This document shows positions 52,875 to 61,916 of a stretch of 63,232 bases of DNA, in pieces. The DNA is from Desulfobulbaceae bacterium. GTDB lineage: Bacteria > Desulfobacterota > Desulfobulbia > Desulfobulbales > SURF-16. Where the stretch lies: NCBI GenBank assembly GCA_020444175.1, contig JAHLLM010000033.1, forward strand, positions 1 to 63,232, given 5' to 3'. The position numbers and the translations under genes are program-made. Each line of letters begins with the position of its first letter. The first letter of the stretch is position 1. The notes below the pieces were generated by a model. The model worked only from the letters and a program-made list of their open reading frames with translations. It ran no database searches and was not told the origin of the DNA.

Positions 52875-54677
52875 CTAGAAGAATACGTCCAGACTCAGGT
52901 AGATATTATCCATGTCCTCAACTGGAGCATAGAACTGGGCATTCAACGGATCATCAGATAAGTCGTCAATGTCAATGGGTTCACCCAGCCAGAAACCACT
53001 GCCGGTGTACTCATAGTCGTAATGCTGGTAGCCAAGGCGGAGGAAGGTTTTCGCATACTTGGAAATCGCTTCGCCTGTAGGCAGGTCATAAATCAGATAT
53101 GCCTCATAAACATTACCGCGTGTGGCCAATTTTGACTGGTAGAGATCGTCATGACCCGGTGTAAAGGCAATCCAGTTTTTAGAGCCGTAATTGTACTCGA
53201 GACCAAGTTTTAAGCCAAGGTCCGACATGTCGTATCGGATACCGGCGTATACGGAATAACCGTTTTTTGCTTCATCATAATCTTCATCCCACCAGCTGGT
53301 AAGGAGGCCGGTTCCCATTTCGTCAACACCGCGTGGGTCTGTACGACTCCATCCCGCGCTGAAAAAATAGTTGAGATCATTTACTTTATCCATGTAAACC
53401 ATGCTGGTGTGATAAATGTTACCCATGGTTTTTCTGTCAAGAAGCAGGTTCTGGCTTTGTGAAGTTTGATCATATACTATGTTGCCTTGCAGATAATTTG
53501 CATACTCAATCGGATTGGGAAAATCAATGCCGTCCGGAACGTTAAACATGTCAAGTCCGGCAAAAGATTGAATATTCAAAAAGCGGTTGCCTTTTTTATA
53601 AACATCCCAGCTGAGCCCTGCAAAGTCAACATCCTTCATGCCGTCTCCGTCCTCGGTAGGTCCGGATTCAAAACCACGGCCATAACAGAAGCGAACTCGA
53701 CCAGGTGTGTCTTCCATGCCGAAAAGGTTGGAATAGGCATAACCAACGGACAGACCGTCAAAAGGATAGTCCATGTAATTGACCGGCGTCGCCATTCTCT
53801 GGTCTACACCAAGTCGTAACTGAGCCGGTGGTCCATCAGAAGTAGGACGACGTCCGATGGAGAACCAGATTGGCTGGCCTGCGATGTTGTTCCAGTTGGC
53901 AAAAGCGCGGTCAACGCGCAAGGCACTGTCACTTGGTTGCCTGGTCATGGCGCCATCAAAACCAGTCAGGGCAGAAGATAAATAATGGGGGCCACCGTTT
54001 AAGGTGTAGTCAACCGGATTATTCTGCATGCCCCAGGCTTTATACATAGCCAGGCGAGCCTTAAACTCAACATTTTCTGTTGCCTTGACTCTCATATTGA
54101 GACGGAAACGATTTGTCCAGATGGTGTCGTTGTCGTAATCGGCGTCACTTGCTGGATCAGGTGCTCCAAAGGCTGCTTTGCGCTGTGCCGGGGTCATGAC
54201 TTTCATCAGGGCCACCAGGTCTGGAACTGAGGTAGTCGGACTGCTTGTGCCCAAGAGCATCCCCATGGAGGTTTGTTGAGCTGTTGAGAGAGGAATACCT
54301 GCCAAAGCTAAATTGCCTGCCAGTGTCCCAAAAAAAGTAGGATCTGCCAAAGCCGCTTGGAAACCGACAACGCCATTTGCAACATTCATTGCAGTATAGT
54401 GTTCAGGAACATCTGCTGTGTTCCAGTCTGCTCTGGCGCGGAAATCACCATAAAATTTGAACCTGGAAGCAAGGTCCCAGGCTTCGCTCTTTTCTTCAAG
54501 ATCCTCAAATGCCTCTTCCTGATCTTCCTGCATGGAAGCCATTTGGGCCTTAAGAGCTGCAAGCTCTCGAGTCAGTCTGTCAATCTGTGCTGCGACATCG
54601 TTGCTGCTACCGGCGCTTGCTATACTTGGCAGAGCAATAAGTCCTGCCAAGGCAACTACTGAGATTTTTTTCAACAT
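52875..54677 (-). CDS. Outer-membrane porin (DUF3373-like)
   Basis: 600 residues. A signal peptide MLKKISVVALAGLIALPSIA ends ASA, then a coiled-coil segment (about 28-65, IDRLTRELAALKAQM), then a large beta-barrel rich in alternating aromatics that ends YLSLDVFF, the C-terminal phenylalanine expected for BAM assembly. The pattern fits the DUF3373 porin family of Desulfobacterota and Campylobacterota. AGGAGGGAG upstream of ATG 54,677 fixes the start, although the frame opens at 54,788. The solute is unknown. Confidence 0.85.
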   Translation of the reverse strand: MLKKISVVALAGLIALPSIASAGSSNDVAAQIDRLTRELAALKAQMASMQEDQEEAFEDLEEKSEAWDLASRFKFYGDFRARADWNTADVPEHYTAMNVANGVVGFQAALADPTFFGTLAGNLALAGIPLSTAQQTSMGMLLGTSSPTTSVPDLVALMKVMTPAQRKAAFGAPDPASDADYDNDTIWTNRFRLNMRVKATENVEFKARLAMYKAWGMQNNPVDYTLNGGPHYLSSALTGFDGAMTRQPSDSALRVDRAFANWNNIAGQPIWFSIGRRPTSDGPPAQLRLGVDQRMATPVNYMDYPFDGLSVGYAYSNLFGMEDTPGRVRFCYGRGFESGPTEDGDGMKDVDFAGLSWDVYKKGNRFLNIQSFAGLDMFNVPDGIDFPNPIEYANYLQGNIVYDQTSQSQNLLLDRKTMGNIYHTSMVYMDKVNDLNYFFSAGWSRTDPRGVDEMGTGLLTSWWDEDYDEAKNGYSVYAGIRYDMSDLGLKLGLEYNYGSKNWIAFTPGHDDLYQSKLATRGNVYEAYLIYDLPTGEAISKYAKTFLRLGYQHYDYEYTGSGFWLGEPIDIDDLSDDPLNAQFYAPVEDMDNIYLSLDVFF

Positions 54678-55072
54678 ATCTCCCTCCTGAGAAATAAATA
54701 AATTACAGGCACGGTGTTCATGCCTTCCTCCCCCTTTTGACCTCCGGCATACATTTTTGTTGATAGATAGAGGGAAAGAATTACCCAATTATCAAAGTCT
54801 GCCGAAAAAACATAAAAGAACTTAAGCTAATACTTATGTGTATCGCTCCGCTCGGAAGTTGTCAACAATAATTTGTCTAACATGTGTTAAGGGGAAGTGC
54901 AAAAGTTGATGTAATTCGAAAAAAGGAATGTCTGCTGGGAGGGATTTGTCGATTTCCTTAAGAATAGTAGGTTCACAGATGAAAAAGTCTCAGAGGTGTG
55001 CATTTTAGACTTTGAACTTTGCATCCATTGTTTTATCTTTATTACTTTTAACCTTTAACAAGGGATCGAATA
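54678..55072. other. 395-bp divergent spacer between porin and glyQ
   Basis: Holds both promoters. AT-rich, no supported frame, no recognised RNA or T-box motif before glyQ. Confidence 0.5.
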
Positions 55073-55924
55073 ATGTATTTTCAGGATATTATCTTTGAAT
55101 TGAGTCGCTACTGGGCTGAGCAGGGTTGTGTCATTCAACAGCCATACGATATGGAGGTTGGGGCCGGAACTTTTCATCCTGCGACACTGCTCCGCGCTTT
55201 AGGGCCGGAACCATGGAAAGCCGCCTATGTACAGCCTTCAAGGCGCCCGACTGACGGCCGGTACGGTGAAAACCCCAATCGTTTGCAACATTATTATCAG
55301 TTTCAGGTTGTTTTAAAACCGTCACCTTCAAATTCTCAGGAGTTGTATTTGGAAAGCCTCAAACGTTTTCAGCTTGACCTTCTTAAGCATGATATCCGTT
55401 TTGTTGAGGATGACTGGGAATCACCGACACTTGGTGCCAGCGGCCTTGGGTGGGAGGTGTGGCTTGATGGTATGGAAATTACCCAGTTTACCTATTTTCA
55501 ACAGGCAGGAAGTCAGGAGCTTCATCCTGTTACCGTTGAGATCACGTATGGTCTTGAACGTATTGCAATGTATCTTCAGGGGGTAAACAGTGTCTATGAT
55601 ATTGCCTGGAATAATGAGGTTAAGTACGGTGATATTTTCCATCAAGCCGAAGTGGAGTTCTCTGCCTTTAACTTTGAGCACGCCAATGTTGATTTTCTTG
55701 TATCCTATTTTAATTCCTGTGAACAGGAGGCGCTTAACCTCCTTGAAAAGGATTTGATTTTACCAGCTTATGATTACTGCCTGAAATGCTCCCATACCTT
55801 TAATCTGCTTGATGCTCGTAAGGCTATCAGCGTTGCTGAACGAACAAGATATATTGGCAGAATCAGAAATATTGCCCGCAAGGTTGCGGAAAAGAAAGTC
55901 GGGCCAAAGGGTTCAGCCGAATAA
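55073..55924 (+). CDS. glyQ: Glycyl-tRNA synthetase alpha subunit
   Basis: Catalytic class II chain of the alpha2-beta2 bacterial enzyme. 283 residues, full length. Blocks [36 protein letters not shown] and [20 protein letters not shown] are diagnostic. AAGGGA precedes the ATG. The beta subunit gene glyS, normally the next gene, is absent: about 1 kb of non-coding DNA follows, then a SulP transporter. Confidence 0.95.
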   Translation: MYFQDIIFELSRYWAEQGCVIQQPYDMEVGAGTFHPATLLRALGPEPWKAAYVQPSRRPTDGRYGENPNRLQHYYQFQVVLKPSPSNSQELYLESLKRFQLDLLKHDIRFVEDDWESPTLGASGLGWEVWLDGMEITQFTYFQQAGSQELHPVTVEITYGLERIAMYLQGVNSVYDIAWNNEVKYGDIFHQAEVEFSAFNFEHANVDFLVSYFNSCEQEALNLLEKDLILPAYDYCLKCSHTFNLLDARKAISVAERTRYIGRIRNIARKVAEKKVGPKGSAE

Positions 55925-56931
55925 ATCGGCGGTTTCGAAAAAAAACGGGCTGGGCTGCAGCGCGATGCGCGTGTAACGTTTTGATACTGCTGTTGTAGAC
56001 AGTTGGGCGCTGGCATTGTTTTTGGGGACTTCATTAATTTTTATTTTTCCCGGGTGAGGAAATTTTTTATCGTTGTCGGAAACAGAAATTTCTATCTAAA
56101 AATGCTCCTTATTCATTAAGAACAATATTTTTATGAAGAGAGGGGAGTTTTCTTCACCTGTATTTCTCTGCTCAAAGTATTCGCAATTATTTTTCTTTTT
56201 TTGGCAGGGTAAACTGCAATTTCCCCTTGACTTTCTCTGTAAGAGCGCTATGACTACCTGCTGGTTGTATCAAAAGTTGAACACTTAACCTGGATCATAC
56301 GACAAGGAGGCGCCACGCTATCATTAAATAGGCTGGCCCCGGTCCGTTGAGATTTATACTTTATACTTTTATATTTTCTATGAGGGAGGAGAGAAAAGAG
56401 GAGAGAAAACGTGATGTGCTGTTTATCAATGTAGTGATGAGATTTTGTGGATGCTGCAAAAAAACGGCAAAGAAAGTTTTGTTGTTTGTTTCAGCAGCAT
56501 TGTCTCATCCCCCCTCCGGGAACCGGAGTGCCGGGGCGAGTTTTGGGAGAGGACAGCTGGCTTTTTTATAAGATTCCGGCTTGAGCCAATGCAAGGCAAA
56601 TGTGACGCCGGAAGAATTTTGGGGATTAAGGGTTGGGGGACCTGTTTCTGGTTGACTTAGCCGGGAATACGAAGAATGATCAGTTGCTGGGAGGCTTTGA
56701 AGCTGGTCTGTTATTGTCTTAAAATGGCAAATTCTGGATATGTTGCCTGCCATTTATAATCTCTTGTGTCCAATCAGATTGAATTTCTCTCATATCTGAT
56801 CCATCCCAACGAGTTGAGTTTTGAGGTTGCCTCTTTTGTTCAGAGAAATGCGCCTCTCGAAAGTAGAATAAAACGTCGCATTTGGCTGTCAAAATGATTT
56901 GCAAATGCGGACAAGGATAGGTGTTTGTAAA
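55925..56931. other. About 1 kb without a supported gene
   Basis: Between glyQ and sulP. There is a promoter-like pair TTGACT/TATGAC (56,227-56,254, 16-bp spacing) and, 50 bp on, AAGGAGG without a start codon at the right distance. A purine-rich tract is at 56,382-56,409. A stem ATTCCGGC/GCCGGAA surrounds 56,571-56,617. Frames of 70-80 codons overlap each other on both strands and resemble no family. No trace of glyS is recognisable. Confidence 0.5.
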
Positions 56932-59136
56932 ATGATAACGAAAATATTTCCCTTTCTAGGTTGGTTTAAAGACTATAGCGGGAGTAAGTTCCAGATTGAT
57001 TTAATGGCTGGTATTACCGTGGCCATGGTTTTGATTCCGCAGTCAATGGCTTATGCTCAGTTGGCAGGTCTTCCTGCCTACTATGGTCTGTATGCTGCTT
57101 TCCTGCCGCCCATGGTGGCTGCGCTGTTTGGTTCCAGTCGTCAGTTGGCCACAGGTCCGGTTGCTGTTGTATCTTTGATGTCGGCTGCCTCTCTTGAGCC
57201 GCTAGCAACGGCAGGTGGGCCTGAATTCATTGCCTATTCAATTGTCCTTGCTGTTACAGTAGGGGTCTTTCAATTTTCTCTTGGTGTATTACGTCTTGGC
57301 ATGGTGGTAAACTTTTTATCACATCCGGTAATTAACGGTTTCACCAATGCGGCTGCCATCATTATTGCTTCTTCCCAGTTTTCAAAGTTCTTTGGCGTTT
57401 ATGTGGATAAAGCGCCCCACCATTATGAAACCATGATGAGAGTTGCTCAAGCTGCTCTGGATTATACCCATGTTCCCACTTTGCTGTATGGTGTTGGCGC
57501 GGTGGTTATTATGGTAACTTTAAAGAAGGTTAATCCCCGTATTCCCAATGTTTTGGTGGCTGTAGCTGTGACCACGGTGATTTCTTTATTGACCGGTTTT
57601 AATAATGATGCCCATGTTGATATCAGCAAGGTGCAACTTGAGGGTTTTAATCATAAGGTTGAAGAATTTAATCATGTAGTGGCTGAAATCGAGACAATTG
57701 GCGCTGAGCGGGCCGCGCTTGGTGTCAAGGTGGATGAGCAGAAAAAGCTTGAAACCGCTGGACACGGTATGTCCATCGAGATGATCCAGCTTGAAGCCGA
57801 AGTGGCCATGCTTACCTCTAAAATCAATGAAGCCAAGCATCATGCCCATCTTATCCGTGAAGAATTGCGTGATATGAAATTTGAGGCGGTAAAGACGGGT
57901 GAAGGTGATGCCGCGCAGTTTGCTTTTTACCCAAAAGAAGCAATTCCTGCCGGAATTGAAACCGATGGTGGAACCTGGCGCCTGAAAGTCAAAAATTCAC
58001 CACTTGATACCACTAACCTGACAATAATGGGTGGCGGAGCCATTGTAGGTAAAATACCTACAGGGCTGAGTTTCGCTTTGCCTGGCACGGTTAAGGATCC
58101 TGCCACAGGGGAAAAGATCGGCGAGAGTATTCTAAACATGAAAACTTTCATGAAGCTGTTGCCAACTGCTATTATTATCTCACTTCTTGGTTTTATGGAG
58201 GCCATTGCCATTGCCAAGGCCATGGCTGCCCAGACCGGTCAGAAGCTCGATGCGAATCAGGAGCTTATTGGTCAGGGACTTGGTAATATTGTTGGTTCTT
58301 TTGGCGGCTCTTACGCAGTTTCCGGTTCGTTTTCCCGTTCTGCGGTAAACCTGCAGGCTGGTGCGGTTTCCGGTGTTTCTTCAGTCGTAACATCCTTGGT
58401 GGTTGTCCTTACCCTCTACTTTTTTACTCCTTTACTGTACCATCTCCCCCAGGCAACACTGGCTGCGGTCATTATGATGGCGGTTATCGGACTGATTAAC
58501 ACCAAGGGGTTCTCACATGCCTGGAAAGCCCAGTGGTACGATGGTGCTATTTCCATTCTGAGTTTTGCGGTCACCCTCTATTTTGCCCCCCATCTTGATA
58601 AGGGTATTATGGTTGGTGTGGCTCTTTCCATGGCTGTCTTCCTTTACAAGTCCATGCGGCCTGTGGTTGCAAGTCTCTCCATGAATGAGGAGAACGTGCT
58701 TAAAAGCGCTGAACATTACCGCTTGAAAGGTTGCAGGCATATATCTGTTGTTCGTTTTGACGGGGCCCTCTTTTTTGCCAACGCAAGTTATCTTGACGAG
58801 CAGGTGGCAAAATTCCGTACTGAGCAGCCCGACCTCCGCTATATACTGCTTGATGCAAAAGGAATCAATGATATGGATGCTTCCGGTGAAGAGGCGTTGG
58901 CACTGCTTGTTGACCGGGTACGCAGTGCAAAGCTCGGTTTTGCAATGTGTGGCATAAAAGGTCAGGTCGTGGCTGTAATGGATCGGACCGGACTTACCAA
59001 TAAAATCGGCAAAGAGCACATCTATGCCGGCACGGAAGAGGCTGTCAGGTCCATTACCGATGAAATTCATCATGCCTCAGATCTGCCGCCGGAAGGCTGT
59101 AAGAACTGCCCATTGCTGAAGCATATTCCTGCATGA
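56932..59136 (+). CDS. SulP/SLC26 anion transporter with a large insertion and STAS domain
   Basis: 734 residues from ATG 56,932 (AAGGATAGG upstream; the frame opens at TTG 56,899). Transmembrane core includes DLMAGITVAMVLIPQSMAYA and GFMEAIAIAKAMAAQTGQ, then GGSYAVSGSFSRSAVN. The STAS domain is at about 620-715. Between the segment ending VISLLTGF and VGKIPTGLSFALPG, residues about 225-370 form an extra polar region with coiled-coil character (VEEFNHVVAEIETIGAERAA), absent from ordinary SulPs. The substrate may be sulfate, bicarbonate or another anion. A strong terminator follows. Confidence 0.93.
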   Translation: MITKIFPFLGWFKDYSGSKFQIDLMAGITVAMVLIPQSMAYAQLAGLPAYYGLYAAFLPPMVAALFGSSRQLATGPVAVVSLMSAASLEPLATAGGPEFIAYSIVLAVTVGVFQFSLGVLRLGMVVNFLSHPVINGFTNAAAIIIASSQFSKFFGVYVDKAPHHYETMMRVAQAALDYTHVPTLLYGVGAVVIMVTLKKVNPRIPNVLVAVAVTTVISLLTGFNNDAHVDISKVQLEGFNHKVEEFNHVVAEIETIGAERAALGVKVDEQKKLETAGHGMSIEMIQLEAEVAMLTSKINEAKHHAHLIREELRDMKFEAVKTGEGDAAQFAFYPKEAIPAGIETDGGTWRLKVKNSPLDTTNLTIMGGGAIVGKIPTGLSFALPGTVKDPATGEKIGESILNMKTFMKLLPTAIIISLLGFMEAIAIAKAMAAQTGQKLDANQELIGQGLGNIVGSFGGSYAVSGSFSRSAVNLQAGAVSGVSSVVTSLVVVLTLYFFTPLLYHLPQATLAAVIMMAVIGLINTKGFSHAWKAQWYDGAISILSFAVTLYFAPHLDKGIMVGVALSMAVFLYKSMRPVVASLSMNEENVLKSAEHYRLKGCRHISVVRFDGALFFANASYLDEQVAKFRTEQPDLRYILLDAKGINDMDASGEEALALLVDRVRSAKLGFAMCGIKGQVVAVMDRTGLTNKIGKEHIYAGTEEAVRSITDEIHHASDLPPEGCKNCPLLKHIPA

Positions 59137-59171
59137 TCTGCAGAATAGCAATCAGGTAATGTTTTGCATAG

Positions 59172-59202
59172 AACCCCGGGCTGAACAGCCCGGGGTTTTT
59201 TT
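59172..59202 (+). terminator. Intrinsic terminator after sulP
   Basis: CCCCGGGCT-GAAC-AGCCCGGGG followed by TTTTTTT, starting about 36 bp past the stop. 9-bp perfect GC-rich stem. Confidence 0.93.
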
Positions 59203-59368
59203 ATTAAAATGCAATAATCACTCTGGGGCTCACATTCCCTATATTTTTTCAAAAGTTTGCCTTGTATAGGCTTCATCTTATTGCCCATAAGTTTGAGTTG
59301 CCAAGTATATGGATATTGGATAAAGAATCCCTTTTGTGGAGAATTTGCCGCGAAAATAAGATGAAAGC

Positions 59369-60754
59369 TTGAAAGAAAATGAAACCTACTTATCCCTAAG
59401 ACCGTTTGTTCGTATGAATTCTGTTTCCGTCCGCCCCATTAAGATTTTTCACATAATCGGCCCCTTCCAGCAATTTGTCAAAAAAGTTGTTACTGGAGGA
59501 TTTCTGCTCTTTGCAACAGCTGTTTTTTCGCTTGCCTGGGCAAATTTTTCACCTGATTCTTATACCCATTTCTGGCATATCGACCTGTCGATTTCTCTTG
59601 GGCCGTATTCGATAACCAAGTCCTTGGTGCATTGGATTGATGAAGCTCTTATGACGCTTTTCTTCTTTACCGTCGGGCTTGAAATTAAAAGAGAGGTCCT
59701 GGTGGGTGAGCTGGCCTCGGTCAAAAAGGCATTGTTGCCTGTTTCCGCAGCGTGTGGAGGTATGATTTTCCCTGCCGCTATTTATCTGTTTCTTAACTAC
59801 GGCACGGATGCCGCCCATGGCTGGGGTATCCCCATGGCCACTGATATTGCATTTGCCTTAGCGGTATTGTCCCTCCTTGGCCGCAGAGTTCCCTTTGGTG
59901 TACGAATTTTCCTGTCTGCCCTGGCCATTGCCGATGATCTTGGGGCGGTGGTTGTTATAGCCCTTTTTTACACTAAAACAATCAATATGGGCTATCTGGT
60001 GATTTCGCTCGTTTTTTTAGTCGCTCTAGCAGTTGCCAATTGGTTATGGCTGCGTCATGCTTTGCTTTATGCCTTGTTGGGGCTTGGGCTGTGGTTTTTT
60101 ATACTTGGTTCAGGTATCCATGCAACGGTGGCTGGAGTCATTGTCGCGTTGTTTATCCCGGCCCGGGCAAAATATGACACAGATACTTTTATACGGAAGG
60201 TCAGCAGCTATTTGGAGAAATTCAGATGCGAAAATGGTGAATGCGGCCATACAATATTACTTGACCAGAGTCACCTCGATGCTGTGCAGTCTATTGAGTT
60301 TGCCTGCCATCAAACTGAAACCCCTTTGCAGCGACTGGAGCATGGTTTGAACTCCTGGGTGGCCTATATTGTCCTTCCTCTTTTTGCCCTGGCCAATGCC
60401 GGTGTGGCGCTGGAGGGAGTCAATATAATGGATATATTGGCCAGCAATTTAACTCTTGGGGTCATTTTAGGTCTTTTGGTTGGTAAGCCTCTGGGGATTT
60501 TTCTCTTTACTTTTGCAACGGTAAAAATTTTTAAAATAAATTTAATTGGTGGAATAAACTGGGGACACATACTTGGGGCAAGCGTGTTGGGTGGTATAGG
60601 GTTTACAATGTCAATTTTTATTTCCGGTTTATCCTTCCCAGACATGCAGAGTGTTGAGTTGTCTAAATTCGGAATAGTCGCTGCTTCGTTTGTCTCCAGT
60701 TTGGTGGGGGTAACAATTCTGATGCTCTCCAGCAGAGGAGTTGGGGATACATAA
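59369..60754 (+). CDS. nhaA: Na+/H+ antiporter NhaA
   Basis: Electrogenic exchanger exporting Na+ for H+. About 461 residues, eleven to twelve hydrophobic segments. The paired aspartates of the ion site are in LAIADDLGAVVVIALFY, with upstream GWGIPMATDIAFALAVLSLLG. A hydrophilic loop between halves (about 265-315) is longer than in E. coli NhaA. The start is unclear: TTG 59,369 or ATG 59,414, and neither has a good ribosome site. The second sodium antiporter in the window. Confidence 0.93.
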   Translation: MKENETYLSLRPFVRMNSVSVRPIKIFHIIGPFQQFVKKVVTGGFLLFATAVFSLAWANFSPDSYTHFWHIDLSISLGPYSITKSLVHWIDEALMTLFFFTVGLEIKREVLVGELASVKKALLPVSAACGGMIFPAAIYLFLNYGTDAAHGWGIPMATDIAFALAVLSLLGRRVPFGVRIFLSALAIADDLGAVVVIALFYTKTINMGYLVISLVFLVALAVANWLWLRHALLYALLGLGLWFFILGSGIHATVAGVIVALFIPARAKYDTDTFIRKVSSYLEKFRCENGECGHTILLDQSHLDAVQSIEFACHQTETPLQRLEHGLNSWVAYIVLPLFALANAGVALEGVNIMDILASNLTLGVILGLLVGKPLGIFLFTFATVKIFKINLIGGINWGHILGASVLGGIGFTMSIFISGLSFPDMQSVELSKFGIVAASFVSSLVGVTILMLSSRGVGDT

Positions 60755-61081
60755 ATGCAGATTGGCGGATGGGGTATGACCTTGGCGGTATTGCTGCTTC
60801 GCTTACTCCAAAAAGCGTGATTGAAAATGGCCATAACGGAGTTTTTTTAAGAGAGGCGGAAAGACGGTTTCTGTCGAAATCACCCTTGCCATTGGTTAGA
60901 GTTTTCGCTACTGTTAGTTGATAGTGAAGTGTTTGCCTACAGGAGGCACGCGCAATAAAATCACGCTCATGCTGGTGGGTTACACGTGTCAGTTTGTGGC
61001 GGTCCGCTGACTCGGTAAAAATTTTGTGTGGTCAGTCGTTGATTCATTCCTTGTGCAACCGAAAGCAAGGAGGTGGTTACA
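60755..61081. other. 327-bp spacer, with repeat-like copy C
   Basis: No supported gene. TACACGTGTCAG...GGCGGTC...GACT at 60,981-61,012 resembles the repeat before topA, and ACTCGGTAAAAATTTT at 61,010-61,025 is identical to 24,181-24,196. Confidence 0.4.
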
Positions 61082-61312
61082 GTGATTTCTGGTTTTCTCA
61101 ACGTGGCAAAAAAAGTCCTACGCCAGGCCGTAAAGTTTGGCGTTGAAGAAGCTGGCGTTTGCGGCAAGGTAGGATGGGATGCTATTGAAACCTTGGTGCC
61201 GCCCGTCATTCAAGAACTTGAACAGCGCTACCCTGATCTGTTGTTAGTCCCCGAAAAAATGGATAAAGCAGAACATGACCTAAATACAGATATATCACTA
61301 CTGATCGTCTGA
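61082..61312 (+). CDS. Small hypothetical protein
   Basis: 76 residues, not recognised, no signal or membrane segment. GTG at 61,082 is placed by a near-perfect Shine-Dalgarno AAGGAGG (61,067-61,073) eight bases upstream; GTG 61,073 overlaps that site and is unlikely. Helical, with an amphipathic N-terminus (FLNVAKKVLRQAVKFG) and an acidic C-terminal half. Last chromosomal gene before the attachment site. Confidence 0.6.
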   Translation: MISGFLNVAKKVLRQAVKFGVEEAGVCGKVGWDAIETLVPPVIQELEQRYPDLLLVPEKMDKAEHDLNTDISLLIV

Positions 61313-61569
61313 ATTTGTTAATTAACTCTTTTGGGCGATTTTCTATGTTTCTTCGATCTGTGGGTAATTATTTTAATTCTAAGCAGCCAATTCTTAAATG
61401 AGTGTAATTAAGGGGTTTTTGGTCACATTCGACGCGAACTCGTTGGGCATTTCCTTGTGCAGAAGAGGCCAATTAAATTGAGATGTGAAAAATAAAAATT
61501 AAAAAAAATTAGTAAAGTACAACTAAAACTCGACTCGGTTGCCAAAAAATACTAAGAAACAATTTAGAT
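61313..61569. other. AT-rich spacer
   Basis: No frame, repeat or RNA recognised. Confidence 0.5.
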
Positions 61570-61630
61570 AAAAAAGGCCATTTATTTCTGGGGATAATCC
61601 CGGGGTACATTTCCAGAAACAAACTGGCCT
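61570..61630 (-). terminator. Intrinsic terminator of the original tRNA-Sec gene
   Basis: Read on minus: AGGCCA (61,630-61,625), CCAGAAA-type inner stem (TTTCTGG / CCAGAAA), then TGGCCT followed by TTTTTT (complement of 61,570-61,575). It lies 15 bp after the tRNA-Sec 3' end on the same strand, as expected for the tRNA terminator. Confidence 0.75.
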
Positions 61631-61645
61631 ATAGTATTGATAATA

Positions 61646-61669
61646 TGGCGGAAGTGCATGGGAATCGAA
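61646..61669 (-). other. attR: 3' part of tRNA-Sec (selC)
   Basis: On the minus strand this reads TTCGATT (T-loop), CCCAT (3' T-stem), GCACTTCC (eight-base 3' acceptor strand), G, CCA. An 8-bp acceptor and G73-CCA fit tRNA-Sec. The 5' T-stem partner (ATGGG expected) is not present; GGTTAG stands there instead, so homology to a tRNA stops at the T-loop. This is the truncated copy left at one end of an integrated element that targeted the 3' end of selC. Confidence 0.8.
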
Positions 61670-61790
61670 CTAACCCACCGCCATGTAACCTCTTAAGTTG
61701 ACTATTCTTTTTTGCGGCATAACTTTTTTGGGGAAAGTTTCGGGAAAGAAACAATATAATTGAACTGAACCATCCTGTTAAAAAAGAAAA

Positions 61791-61850
61791 GCCCTATGGT
61801 CTACCCCAGCACTTTTATGCATAGCTTGGGTGTCGCATAGGGCGTTTTTT
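61791..61850. terminator. Bidirectional terminator at the integrase 3' side
   Basis: Stem GCCCTATG / CATAGGGC with an inner ACCCCAGC / GCTTGGGT stem. TTTTTT follows on plus and TTTTCTTTTTT on minus. It ends integrase transcription and insulates the element from the chromosome. Confidence 0.8.
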
Positions 61851-61916
61851 ACAAGTATAATATATAGACAAAATCTAAACAAAAAAGGATCGTCCCATCA
61901 AGATAATTTTTTATTG

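Noticed and set aside
56347-56571. 74-codon frame in the glyQ-sulP gap
   Set aside because: Overlaps other frames on both strands; the apparent ribosome site is part of a purine tract.
61646-61720. Intact tRNA gene at the island border
   Set aside because: Only the T-loop, 3' T-stem, acceptor strand and CCA are present; the 5' T-stem does not pair and no anticodon arm follows.
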